This document shows, piece after piece, positions 47,616-54,802 of a stretch of 64,000 bases of DNA. Location of the stretch: assembly GCA_001464615.1 (NCBI GenBank), contig LNFI01000016.1, positions 124,001 to 188,000 of the forward strand, in the 5' to 3' direction. Source of the DNA: Sphingomonadales bacterium Ga0077557 (GTDB lineage Bacteria > Pseudomonadota > Alphaproteobacteria > Sphingomonadales > Sphingomonadaceae). A model generated the notes under the pieces. It was not told where the DNA came from and did not search any database. It was given only the letters and a program-made list of their open reading frames with translations. Each line of letters starts with the position of its first letter. The first letter of the stretch is position 1. The position numbers were made by a program, and so were the translations under genes.

Positions 47616-48823
47616 AGCCCCAACCCGACAAGATCGATGTCGCCCCGCCCTATACCGAGGTCGCCCGCCACGCGGTGTTCCCAGAGCCCAGCCATGACGA
47701 GGCCGCGCGCTTCGATTTCCTGGCGAACTTCAACAAATATATGGCCACCACGCTCGGCCCCGGCAACAAGCGCGCCTATGACACGCGGGTGTTGCCTGCA
47801 TTCGTCAAGGAACATGGGCGCGAGCCGGAGGATCGTTTCGAGATCCGCCGCGCGATGAACAAGGACCCGTGGCACCGCTTCTGGTCAGCGCTGAAGCGCA
47901 ACTCGATGGAGATGCGCCAGCATAATGGCCGCCAGATGGTGCTGCGCCAATTGGATGAACTCGACGCCAAGGCGCGCCAGTTCAACGAAGGGCGCGTCAC
48001 GCTCCGTCTTGATCCGTCGGTGCAGGTGCCGCGCTACCAGCAGGCGGTCGACATTCACTGCATGCCCGGCAGCTATCATGGCGAAGAACGCCCCGGCGAC
48101 GTTTCGGCGGGTGCCAATTACGACTGCGGGATCTTTGCGACGACGGCGGGCGGATTGGGTGCGCTGTCCGATGGCGGCGGCATGGCGCTGGTCGATTGGA
48201 TCAAGCGCGAACGGCCCGGCTGGAGCCCCAAGCGTATCCTCGATATGGGCGCGACGATCGGCCACAATATCGTGCCGCTCGCGCTTGCCTTTCCGGAGAC
48301 CGAGATCATCGCGATCGACACCGCCGCACCAAGCCTGCGCTACGGCCATGCCCGCGCGCAGGCCCTGGGCGCGCGCAACCTGCACTTCGTCCAGATGAAT
48401 GCCGAGGATCTGAGCGCCTATCCCGATGGCCATTTCGATTGGGTGCAGACGACGATGTACCTGCACGAACTCTCGGGCACCGCGCTCCCGCGCATCATCC
48501 GCGAGGGGCACCGCGTGCTCGCGCCCGGCGGGCTGATGTTCCACCTGGAGCAGCCACAATATTCGGACGCGATGCCGCTCTACGAACAGTTCATCCGCGA
48601 TTGGGATGCGTTCAACAATAACGAGCCCTTCTGGTCATCGATGCACGCGCTCGACCTGAAATCGATCATGGTCGAGGCTGGGTTCTCGACGGACGATCTG
48701 TTCGAGACCGGGGTGCGTGCGGTGGTCGACGAGAGCATCTTCCCCAAGGCCAATGACGGCGACGGCGAGGATCATGGCCGCGCGGCCTATTGGCACGCTT
48801 ATGGCGCGTGGAAGGCGGCATGA
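47612..48823 (+). CDS. SAM-dependent methyltransferase
   Basis: This 403-residue protein has a class I methyltransferase core in the second half: motif I ILDMGATIGHNIVPLALAFPETEIIAIDTAAPSLRYGHAR near residues 205-245, then HFVQMNAEDLSAYPDGHFDWVQTTMYLHEL and LPRIIREGHRVLAPGGLMFHLEQP. The N-terminal 190 residues are helical with no domain I recognise, so it is longer than simple methyltransferases. Substrate unknown. ATGA overlaps on both sides place it in the TonB receptor 2 operon. Confidence 0.88.
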   Translation: MKPQPDKIDVAPPYTEVARHAVFPEPSHDEAARFDFLANFNKYMATTLGPGNKRAYDTRVLPAFVKEHGREPEDRFEIRRAMNKDPWHRFWSALKRNSMEMRQHNGRQMVLRQLDELDAKARQFNEGRVTLRLDPSVQVPRYQQAVDIHCMPGSYHGEERPGDVSAGANYDCGIFATTAGGLGALSDGGGMALVDWIKRERPGWSPKRILDMGATIGHNIVPLALAFPETEIIAIDTAAPSLRYGHARAQALGARNLHFVQMNAEDLSAYPDGHFDWVQTTMYLHELSGTALPRIIREGHRVLAPGGLMFHLEQPQYSDAMPLYEQFIRDWDAFNNNEPFWSSMHALDLKSIMVEAGFSTDDLFETGVRAVVDESIFPKANDGDGEDHGRAAYWHAYGAWKAA

Positions 48824-49179
48824 GCGAGGGTCTCGACTGGATCGGCCTGGCGGGCAAGCGCGCCAAGGGCAAGCGGCCCGACTATTTCGAAGACCCCGCG
48901 ATCGACCGTATCCTCTCGATCGTGATGGCACTGGTGGCCGAGGTATCAGTGCTGAAACAACGGCAGGACACCGTTGAGCGGCTGCTCGACGCGCAGGGCA
49001 CGATCAGCCGCGCCGATATCGAAGGCTTCGTCGCGGACAAGGACGCGGCCTATGAGCGCGGGATCGAGACCAAGGCCTATATCGCGCGCGTAATGCGCGG
49101 GGTGCAGCAGGCGATGGACGCGATGGCGGTCGATGAGAAGCCGGTGGAGCAGGTAAGCCGCGAGTTGAAGGAATTGTGA
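48820..49179 (+). CDS. small helical hypothetical protein
   Basis: This 119-residue, charge-rich protein starts at ATG 48820 (ATGA overlap with the methyltransferase). It is predicted largely helical: ILSIVMALVAEVSVLKQRQDTVERLL may form a short coiled coil, then ISRADIEGFVADKDAAYERGIETKAYIARVMRGVQQAMD. I recognise no family. It may be an accessory subunit of the neighbouring methyltransferase or of family A copy 2, to which it is also coupled. Confidence 0.7.
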   Translation: MSEGLDWIGLAGKRAKGKRPDYFEDPAIDRILSIVMALVAEVSVLKQRQDTVERLLDAQGTISRADIEGFVADKDAAYERGIETKAYIARVMRGVQQAMDAMAVDEKPVEQVSRELKEL

Positions 49180-49910
49180 TGCAACACCGCACGGTTCGTG
49201 GCCGCATTCGCTATACCTCCAAAAAGCCCGAGATGCTGGATCAGGAACGTGGCCGCGAGTGGTTCGCCTTTACCCATCACAGCAATGGCGCGATGACGCT
49301 GCGCGCGCAGTGCGAGATCGAGGAACCTGCGCCCACCGTGCTGCGCGATGTCGTCTATGCGATCGACGCCGATGGCCACCCGCGCAACCTGCACGTCCAT
49401 CTGACCGTCGGCGATAGTTTTATGGGATCGGGCTGGTTCAACCTGACGCACCACGAAGATGGCGGCACGATCGAATGCGAAAGCGCCGGGCCGTCGATCG
49501 GGCGGCTGTCGCAGCGCGTCGATTTCATGGGCGCGATTGACGGGCTGGGGACGCACCCGATTGTCAGCGATGGCTACATGACGCGGTGCATGGATGTTTC
49601 GAAGGGCCCGCACCGCCGCACCGTGCGCTGCTATCTCCCGTCACCCGACCATCGCGGCGCGACCCCGCCGATGATCGCCGAGGTGACAATCGACCTGGAA
49701 TATTTCGGCGAGGAAACGGTGACCGTCGCCGCCGGCACCTTCGCCTGCCGCCATTTCGCCTTCATCGATTCAAGCGACACCGGCATGGGCGGCAAAGAAC
49801 ACCCGCGCTACGACATCTGGGTGACGGCGGACGACGACGCCGTGTTCGTGCAGGGCGGCGTTGGGGGGTATATGGCGACGTGGTATGAGCTGGTGGAATT
49901 GGCGCGGTAG
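49179..49910 (+). CDS. conserved hypothetical protein, family A (copy 2)
   Basis: This 243-residue paralogue of the protein at 42843 has FMGSGWFNLTHHEDGGTIE, GPSIGRLSQRVDFMGAIDGLGTHPI, EETVTVAAGTFACRHFAF and HPRYDIWVTADDDAVFVQGG. ATG 49179 touches the stop of the small helical gene. It is the last gene of the operon that starts with TonB receptor 2. Two copies at opposite ends of one operon argue for related but distinct ligands. Function unknown. Confidence 0.75.
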   Translation: MQHRTVRGRIRYTSKKPEMLDQERGREWFAFTHHSNGAMTLRAQCEIEEPAPTVLRDVVYAIDADGHPRNLHVHLTVGDSFMGSGWFNLTHHEDGGTIECESAGPSIGRLSQRVDFMGAIDGLGTHPIVSDGYMTRCMDVSKGPHRRTVRCYLPSPDHRGATPPMIAEVTIDLEYFGEETVTVAAGTFACRHFAFIDSSDTGMGGKEHPRYDIWVTADDDAVFVQGGVGGYMATWYELVELAR

Positions 49911-49945
49911 GGGCTTCGGCGTTCGTTTCCCCCTGTCCCGTCGGG

Positions 49946-50009
49946 AGTTCGGGGTCGGCCATGCCCCCGGCATGGCCTGATCAGCACGGGGTGCTGATCA
50001 CCCCGAACT
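49946..50009. repeat. three-way palindrome between convergent operons
   Basis: An outer stem, AGTTCGGGGT (49946-49955) with ACCCCGAACT (50000-50009), encloses two hairpins: GGCCATGC/GCATGGCC (49957-49964, 49970-49977) and TGATCAGCAC/GTGCTGATCA (49978-49987, 49991-50000). It lies in the 260-bp gap between two operon ends and may act as a bidirectional terminator or be a REP-like element. The rest of the gap (to 50170) holds a further short inverted CCTTCTCC/GGAGAAGG and no gene. Confidence 0.75.
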
Positions 50010-50170
50010 GGTTGCGCAGACTTGGGTCGCGCTCCTTCAGCACGGCCCTAGTCGGAGCTGGGTGAGGGGATCACCCTCTCGATAGTGCAGAACCCCTCAT
50101 CCAACCTTCGCTAGACAGCAAGCTGTCAAGCTGCGGTATCCTTCTCCCTCTGGAGAAGGGCTAGCACCCC

Positions 50171-50617
50171 CTACCCCACCCGCACCTCATCACACAGCGT
50201 CCGCCGGGTTGGCACGCCCTGTTCGAACCATTGCCAAGTCCGCGCCCGCGTGCTGCCGTCGTCGGACAAATGGATGATCTCGACGAAATGGTCGCCGGGG
50301 GAATCCTTGCGGTCGAGCCGCAGCATCACCGAGCCACTATGCGTTTCCCAGCCATAGCCGATGAAACGGTCGGTATCCCAGTGGAGCATCCCGTCGCGGA
50401 ACACGCCGCCGAAGGAGCGCTCGACCACACGGCCATCGTCCCAGGTCATCTTGTTCGACTGGATATAGGCGAACGCCCCATCGCTCGGGAATTCGCACAG
50501 GGTCCAAGTGCGGTGGCGGTCGATCAGCGATCCGTCGCGCGCAAGATGGGTGTAGGTGCCCTCCCATGCACCGGCGTGGCGCAGCATATTGGGCATGGCC
50601 TCGGCAAAGCTCGTCAT
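50171..50617 (-). CDS. conserved hypothetical protein, DUF3598-like (copy 1)
   Basis: This 148-residue protein has a lipocalin-like start, LRHAGAWEGTYTHLARDGSLIDRHRTW, and later HFVEIIHLSDDGSTRARTWQWFEQGVPTRRT. It is paralogous to the protein at 56173-56676, which shares WxGTYTxY, a DRH/DEH segment, the WPDGR/WDDGR motif and SxxRTWxW. The DUF3598 assignment is tentative. It is the last gene of the minus operon that starts with the isochorismatase-like gene, coupled to the aldehyde dehydrogenase stop by ATGA. It may bind a small hydrophobic ligand. Confidence 0.7.
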   Translation of the reverse strand: MTSFAEAMPNMLRHAGAWEGTYTHLARDGSLIDRHRTWTLCEFPSDGAFAYIQSNKMTWDDGRVVERSFGGVFRDGMLHWDTDRFIGYGWETHSGSVMLRLDRKDSPGDHFVEIIHLSDDGSTRARTWQWFEQGVPTRRTLCDEVRVG

Positions 50618-52038
50618 CGGCGGACATCCTCGGCATAGGCCTGGATCGGCAGCGCGGTGCCGGTCTGGCGAAGCAGCGCCTGTTTGCGGACGAAGCGCAG
50701 CAGGCCGCTGTCGCCCATCCGCGACGGGCCGAGCCCGCTCGCGCCGAAGCTCGATTTTTCAGCGTCCCACACCATCGCGGTGAGCGAGCCGTCGTTGATC
50801 GAGACAGCGCCTGCATTCAGCTGGACGGCAACGGCCTCAGCCTCGTCAGCCGAACCCGCCAGGACCGCCGCCGACAACCCGAAAACGCCGCCATTGGCGA
50901 GCCCGACGGCCTGATCGATAGTATCAAAAACCGTGACCGGGATGACCGGGCCGAAGGTTTCTTCGGCCATGATGGCCATGTCCGTTGTAACGTCAGCAAG
51001 CACCGTCGGCCGCAGATAATGACCGCCACCGATTATCTCGACTTTTCCGCCCGCCAGCACCGTCGAGCCCTTGACCACCGCATCATCGATCTGCGCCTGG
51101 ACGATCTCAGCCTGCCGGGCAAAGATGAAGGGGCCGATCTCGCCACTGCCGATCTCCTCGGCATTGAGCCGCACCGCCTCTGCCGCCGCGACCAGCGCTT
51201 CGAGAAAAGGCTCGGCGATCTGCCGCGCAACATAAACCCGTTCGATCGACTGACAGGCCTGCCCGGTATTGACGATCGACGCCCTGAGCGCCACCTGCGC
51301 CGCCCAGGCCGGATCGGCACTGGCCAGCACGATCATCGGGTCCTTGCCGCCCAGTTCCAGGCTGGCCGGAATGAACGCCGCCGCGGCTGCTGCCGCCACC
51401 TTTCGCCCGGTAGCGACCGATCCGGTAAAGGCGACATAATCGACCGCATCCACCAGCGCGGCGCCGGTCGCGCCATCGCCCTCGATCACCACCAGCGGCA
51501 CCTCCGGCAGCTCGGCAATCGCTGCCATCAGCGGACGGATGAAGCGCGGCGTGACTTCGGACGGCTTGACGATCACTGCGCACCCGGCGGCAAGCGCAGG
51601 GATCGCATCGATCAGCGCGAGCGTCAGCGGGAAGTTCCATGGGCTGATCACGCCGACCAATGGATAGGGCACGAGCCGGGTTGATACAGTGACGCCTGGC
51701 GTCGCGCTGGGCCGCGCCTCGCCAGTGGCGCGGGCGATGAGATCGGGGGCAAGGCTGGCCCAGCGATCAAAGGTCCGCGCCGTTCCCTCCACCTCGATCC
51801 GTGAGATGGCACGACGACCGGTATCAATCGTCAGCGCGGTGCCAATTGCGTCAGCATGGCGCGCGATTGCTGCCCCCAGTGACTGCAGCATTTTGGCGCG
51901 TTCGTGGGGCGACAAGGCAGCCCAGCGGCGCTGTCTGGCCCGTAGAACGCTTGCCAGCGCGGCGATGGCACCGGCGTCGAGCGGATCGATGGCGTAATCG
52001 AGTGCGCCGGTGCGCGGATTGCGGACGGATAGCTCCAT
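50614..52038 (-). CDS. aldehyde dehydrogenase (NAD(P)-dependent)
   Basis: This 474-residue ALDH has VISPWNFPLTLALIDAIPALAAG, VIVKPSEVTP, FTGSVATGRKVAA, the Glu region LELGGKDPMIV and the catalytic Cys in NTGQACQSIERVYV, ending with EETFGPVIPVTVFD. The start ATG 52038 lies 5 nt after a GGAGG from repeat copy 4; the longer frame through the repeat is rejected. It oxidises an aldehyde to the acid; the short C-terminus resembles coniferyl/benzaldehyde-type ALDHs. It probably follows the FAD oxidase or a hydrolytic step. Confidence 0.93.
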   Translation of the reverse strand: MELSVRNPRTGALDYAIDPLDAGAIAALASVLRARQRRWAALSPHERAKMLQSLGAAIARHADAIGTALTIDTGRRAISRIEVEGTARTFDRWASLAPDLIARATGEARPSATPGVTVSTRLVPYPLVGVISPWNFPLTLALIDAIPALAAGCAVIVKPSEVTPRFIRPLMAAIAELPEVPLVVIEGDGATGAALVDAVDYVAFTGSVATGRKVAAAAAAAFIPASLELGGKDPMIVLASADPAWAAQVALRASIVNTGQACQSIERVYVARQIAEPFLEALVAAAEAVRLNAEEIGSGEIGPFIFARQAEIVQAQIDDAVVKGSTVLAGGKVEIIGGGHYLRPTVLADVTTDMAIMAEETFGPVIPVTVFDTIDQAVGLANGGVFGLSAAVLAGSADEAEAVAVQLNAGAVSINDGSLTAMVWDAEKSSFGASGLGPSRMGDSGLLRFVRKQALLRQTGTALPIQAYAEDVRR

Positions 52039-52040
52039 CA

Positions 52041-52229
52041 AATCCTCCCCGGCACGGGGAGGGTGTTGGAACATTGGATGGCCCCCGGCCATCCAAGATC
52101 GGGCCCGGGAGGCGCGATCTTGTTCCAACACATGCGCAGCATGGTGGAGGGGGGCGGCAAAAGGCGGGTCGCTCGCGGCGCTCCCCCTCCACCGCTTCGC
52201 GGTCCCCCTCCCCGCGGGCGGGGAGGATT
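52041..52229. repeat. intergenic palindromic repeat, copy 4 (long form)
   Basis: This 189-bp element has AATCCTCCCCGGCACGG and GGGGAGGATTT ends. The inner GTGTTGGAAC...GTTCCAACAC segment matches copy 3. It separates a NodB-fold gene from the aldehyde dehydrogenase gene and supplies the latter's GGAGG on the minus strand. Confidence 0.85.
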
Positions 52230-52240
52230 TGGATGCCACC

Positions 52241-53155
52241 TCATTGCTGCCCCTCCCACGCGTCCACAATCGCCCCGCCAGTCGCGGTCCATACCTCGGG
52301 CCGCTGCCTGAGATCGGCGAGCAAATCCTCCAGCGCGCCGATCCGATAGGGCAGCGCCATGATATAGGGCGTCAGGTGCAGCGGCAGCATCCGCCCGCCC
52401 TGCGTCCGCGCCTCTGTCGTCAGCCAGTCGCATGCATCGCGCATCTGCTGCGCATAGCTGTCCGCCGATTGCTGCTGGATGGTGATGATCTGACGGTCGC
52501 TCAGTTCGTGGTTGAGCGGCAGGTTGATCAGGCCGTTGTTGAACCGATAGGGCAGTTCGTCATTCACCCAATCGCAGGCATAGGTCAGCCCGGCTTCGCT
52601 CAGCAGATCGGGCGTGTTCCAGCTCTGGCTGCGCGCGATCGACAGCCAGCCGCGCGGGCGCGTGCCGCTGACGCGTTCCAGCGTATCGAGCGATGTGGCG
52701 ATCAGGGCGCGCTCGTCGTCGATCGGCACTCCGCTGGCGATGGTGCCGTTCATGTCGGTCGAATGCGCGATGATCTCATGCCCGCCCGCGACGATATCGG
52801 CGATCAGGTCGGGATAGCGATCGGCAATCGCCGCATTGGTCGCAAACGAGGCCACTGCACCCACCTTCGCGAACGCATCGAGCAGCCGGTACACGCCCAC
52901 CCGATTGCCATAATCGCGCGCGGTGTAATGCCGGTAATCGGGATAAGCGGTCTGCATATGGCCCGGCGCGCGGAAGGGCGTGTCGCTGGGCAGGATGGGA
53001 AACCATTCGAGGCTGACGCACAACCACAGCGCGACTGATTTGCCGTCGGGCCAGGTGACAGGCGAACGGTCCCGCAGCGCCGACCATGGAAAGAGATCAT
53101 GGTCATAGCCAAAGCGGCGATTGGGATAGTCCTGATAGGCGGGATCAAGCGTCAT
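52241..53155 (-). CDS. polysaccharide deacetylase-fold hydrolase (copy 2)
   Basis: This 304-residue NodB-homology protein has the strand VALWLCVSLEWFPIL in the position of the metal-binding motif, GHEIIAHSTDMNG for the His motif, and TRPRGWLSIARSQSWNTPDLLSEAGLTYACDW. The start ATG 53155 overlaps the stop of copy 3 (ATGA). The motifs diverge from true deacetylases and from PuuE copy 1. It probably cleaves a C-N bond of a cyclic or linear amide. It and copy 3 share NRV-x-x-(Y/W)R, the final DAW-x-GQQ and RIGA-x-E segments, so they are tandem duplicates. Confidence 0.82.
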   Translation of the reverse strand: MTLDPAYQDYPNRRFGYDHDLFPWSALRDRSPVTWPDGKSVALWLCVSLEWFPILPSDTPFRAPGHMQTAYPDYRHYTARDYGNRVGVYRLLDAFAKVGAVASFATNAAIADRYPDLIADIVAGGHEIIAHSTDMNGTIASGVPIDDERALIATSLDTLERVSGTRPRGWLSIARSQSWNTPDLLSEAGLTYACDWVNDELPYRFNNGLINLPLNHELSDRQIITIQQQSADSYAQQMRDACDWLTTEARTQGGRMLPLHLTPYIMALPYRIGALEDLLADLRQRPEVWTATGGAIVDAWEGQQ

Positions 53156-54030
53156 TGCTGCCCCCGCCACGCATCGACAATCTCCCCCGCGCGCACAATC
53201 CAGGCCCGGCCATCGGCGGCGATGTGCTCCAGCACACCTTCGAACGCGCCGATGCGGTGCGGCTGGCCAATCAAATACGCGTGCAGGGGAATGCACATCA
53301 CCGTGCCGGACGCCTCCCCTTCCGCGGCCAGCCGGTCGAACTGGCGGATCAGGGTATCGGCATAGTCGCGCGGGCTCATATTATAGACGAAGAAGCCATA
53401 ATGGTCGTTGACCTCCAGGCTGTAGGGAATCGAGGCGAGCCGCCCCTTGGCAACCTTCACCTCCTGCACTTGATCGTCATGATACAGGTCGCAGGTGTAA
53501 TCGAGGCCATAATCGGCGAGCAGATCGAGCGTGCGCGGTGTGTGGGTCAGCGCGGGCGCGAGCCAGCCCCTGATCCGCTGGCCGGTCGCGGCAAGCACCG
53601 TCTGGATCGAATCCTCAATAATCGCGCGCTCCTGCGCCTCGTCCATGCCGTAAGCATAGCGCGTATTGTAGATGCCGTGGCTGAAAAACTCCCAGCCCCG
53701 CTGCGCCGCATCATCGACCACCTCAGGGTGATGCTGGCACAAGGCCACCGACAGGCTGACCGATCCGGGAAAGCCATGGCGGCTCATCGCCTCTGCCATG
53801 CGCCAATGCGATACGCGGTTGCTATGGTCGCGGTGGCTATAGCCGACAACATCGGGATGGGGCTTGCTCCAGGCCTTGCGCTGCGGATGCGCCGGTGGGT
53901 CGATCTCGTAATATTCAAGATTGGGCGCGACCCAGACGGCGACAGTCTTGCCGCCCGGCCAGATAATCTTCGGGCGGCACCGATAGCGGACATAATCGTA
54001 AAGACCGGGATCAGCGGCACCTTCCTGCAT
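53152..54030 (-). CDS. polysaccharide deacetylase-fold hydrolase (copy 3)
   Basis: This 292-residue tandem paralogue of copy 2 has VAVWVAPNLEYYEI, HRDHSNRVSHWRMAEAM, GWEFFSHGIYNTRYAYGMD (metal His region) and IRGWLAPALTHTPRTLDLLADYGLDYTCDLYHDDQ. It follows the isochorismatase-like gene with its start sharing a base with that gene's stop. The pairing of a NodB/PuuE-fold hydrolase with an isochorismatase-type amidase recalls ring-opening followed by deamidation in imide or hydantoin-like pathways (inference). Confidence 0.82.
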   Translation of the reverse strand: MQEGAADPGLYDYVRYRCRPKIIWPGGKTVAVWVAPNLEYYEIDPPAHPQRKAWSKPHPDVVGYSHRDHSNRVSHWRMAEAMSRHGFPGSVSLSVALCQHHPEVVDDAAQRGWEFFSHGIYNTRYAYGMDEAQERAIIEDSIQTVLAATGQRIRGWLAPALTHTPRTLDLLADYGLDYTCDLYHDDQVQEVKVAKGRLASIPYSLEVNDHYGFFVYNMSPRDYADTLIRQFDRLAAEGEASGTVMCIPLHAYLIGQPHRIGAFEGVLEHIAADGRAWIVRAGEIVDAWRGQQ

Positions 54031-54713
54031 TAGCGTGCTTCCAACCAGTCAATGACGGTCTGGACGGGCTCAACATCGGCATATTTCAGCTGAAGATCGG
54101 TGAGGTTCGCGAAGTGATAGCTTTCATGTTTGTCGGCGCAGGTCTCTATCGGCACGATCGCGCGATAGCCGTGACTGAGCGCATCGACGGCGGTCGCGCG
54201 CACGCACCCGCTGGTCGACCCTCCGGTAACCACCACGGTATCCACCTTGTGCCAGACGAGATAGCTGGCGAGCGGCGTTTCGAAGAACGCGCTCGGCATG
54301 CGCTTGGTGAATTGCAGATCGTCAGGATGGATCACGCAGCGATCGTCATAGGCGTGGCGCTCGCTGCCATAGTTGATGTTCTGCAGCGAATCGGGGGTGT
54401 CGGTGCGCGTGCCCCAGATGCCGGCATCGCCCGCATCGGCTTTATACCCCACCCGACTCCAAATGACGGGCATACCCCGCGCCCGGGCGAGATCGGAGAT
54501 GATGTTCACATAGTCGATTTGGCGCGGGTCCGTTTCATATGCCGTGGCGAACTTGTCGATCCGGGTATAGGCCTGCTGGAAATCGACATTGACGATTGCC
54601 AGCTTGCTGCCGAACCCGAATTTCTTGCGCGCAGGATTGGCCATGACACTATCGAAAATCTCGCGCGCAGTCCGGCCGTCCTCAATCATCCGGGTGCCGA
54701 TCGGATCGGACAT
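54030..54713 (-). CDS. isochorismatase-superfamily cysteine hydrolase
   Basis: This 227-residue hydrolase has the complete Asp-Lys-Cys triad: LAIVNVDFQQAYT (Asp), DLQFTKRMPSAFFET (Lys) and VTGGSTSGCVRATAVDAL (Cys). The N-terminus with GFGSKLAIVNVDFQ matches N-carbamoylsarcosine amidohydrolase and maleamate amidase-type members. It cleaves an N-carbamoyl or amide group. It is the first gene of a five-gene minus operon, with AAGGAGG upstream and operator 6 67 nt away, and is divergent from the alpha/beta-hydrolase operon. Confidence 0.93.
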   Translation of the reverse strand: MSDPIGTRMIEDGRTAREIFDSVMANPARKKFGFGSKLAIVNVDFQQAYTRIDKFATAYETDPRQIDYVNIISDLARARGMPVIWSRVGYKADAGDAGIWGTRTDTPDSLQNINYGSERHAYDDRCVIHPDDLQFTKRMPSAFFETPLASYLVWHKVDTVVVTGGSTSGCVRATAVDALSHGYRAIVPIETCADKHESYHFANLTDLQLKYADVEPVQTVIDWLEAR

Positions 54714-54766
54714 TGCAGGCTTGCCTCCTTATTTGCTTGTGTCGATGATGCGGACAGGATTAGGAC

Positions 54767-54792
54767 TTGTCCAGCAGGATTTGTCCGGACAA
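54767..54792. promoter_or_regulatory. TTGTCCGGACAA operator 6 (54781-54792) with upstream half site
   Basis: A perfect palindrome at 54781-54792 is preceded by a partial site, TTGTCCAGCA (54767-54776). Reading TTGTCC (54767-54772) as -35 leaves a 17-nt spacer and CAACTT (54790-54795) as -10, then 7 nt to ATG 54803. This is the same geometry as at operator 4. Confidence 0.75.
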
Positions 54793-54802
54793 CTTAAGCG
54801 CA

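Noticed and set aside
25949..52229. Repeats as a CRISPR array
   Set aside because: Copies are 131-198 bp, dispersed over 26 kb, palindromic and without spacers or cas genes.
16906..54792. Direct or inverted operator palindromes as attachment sites of a mobile island
   Set aside because: The sites are all placed immediately before start codons or between divergent genes, and no integrase or tRNA gene is visible.
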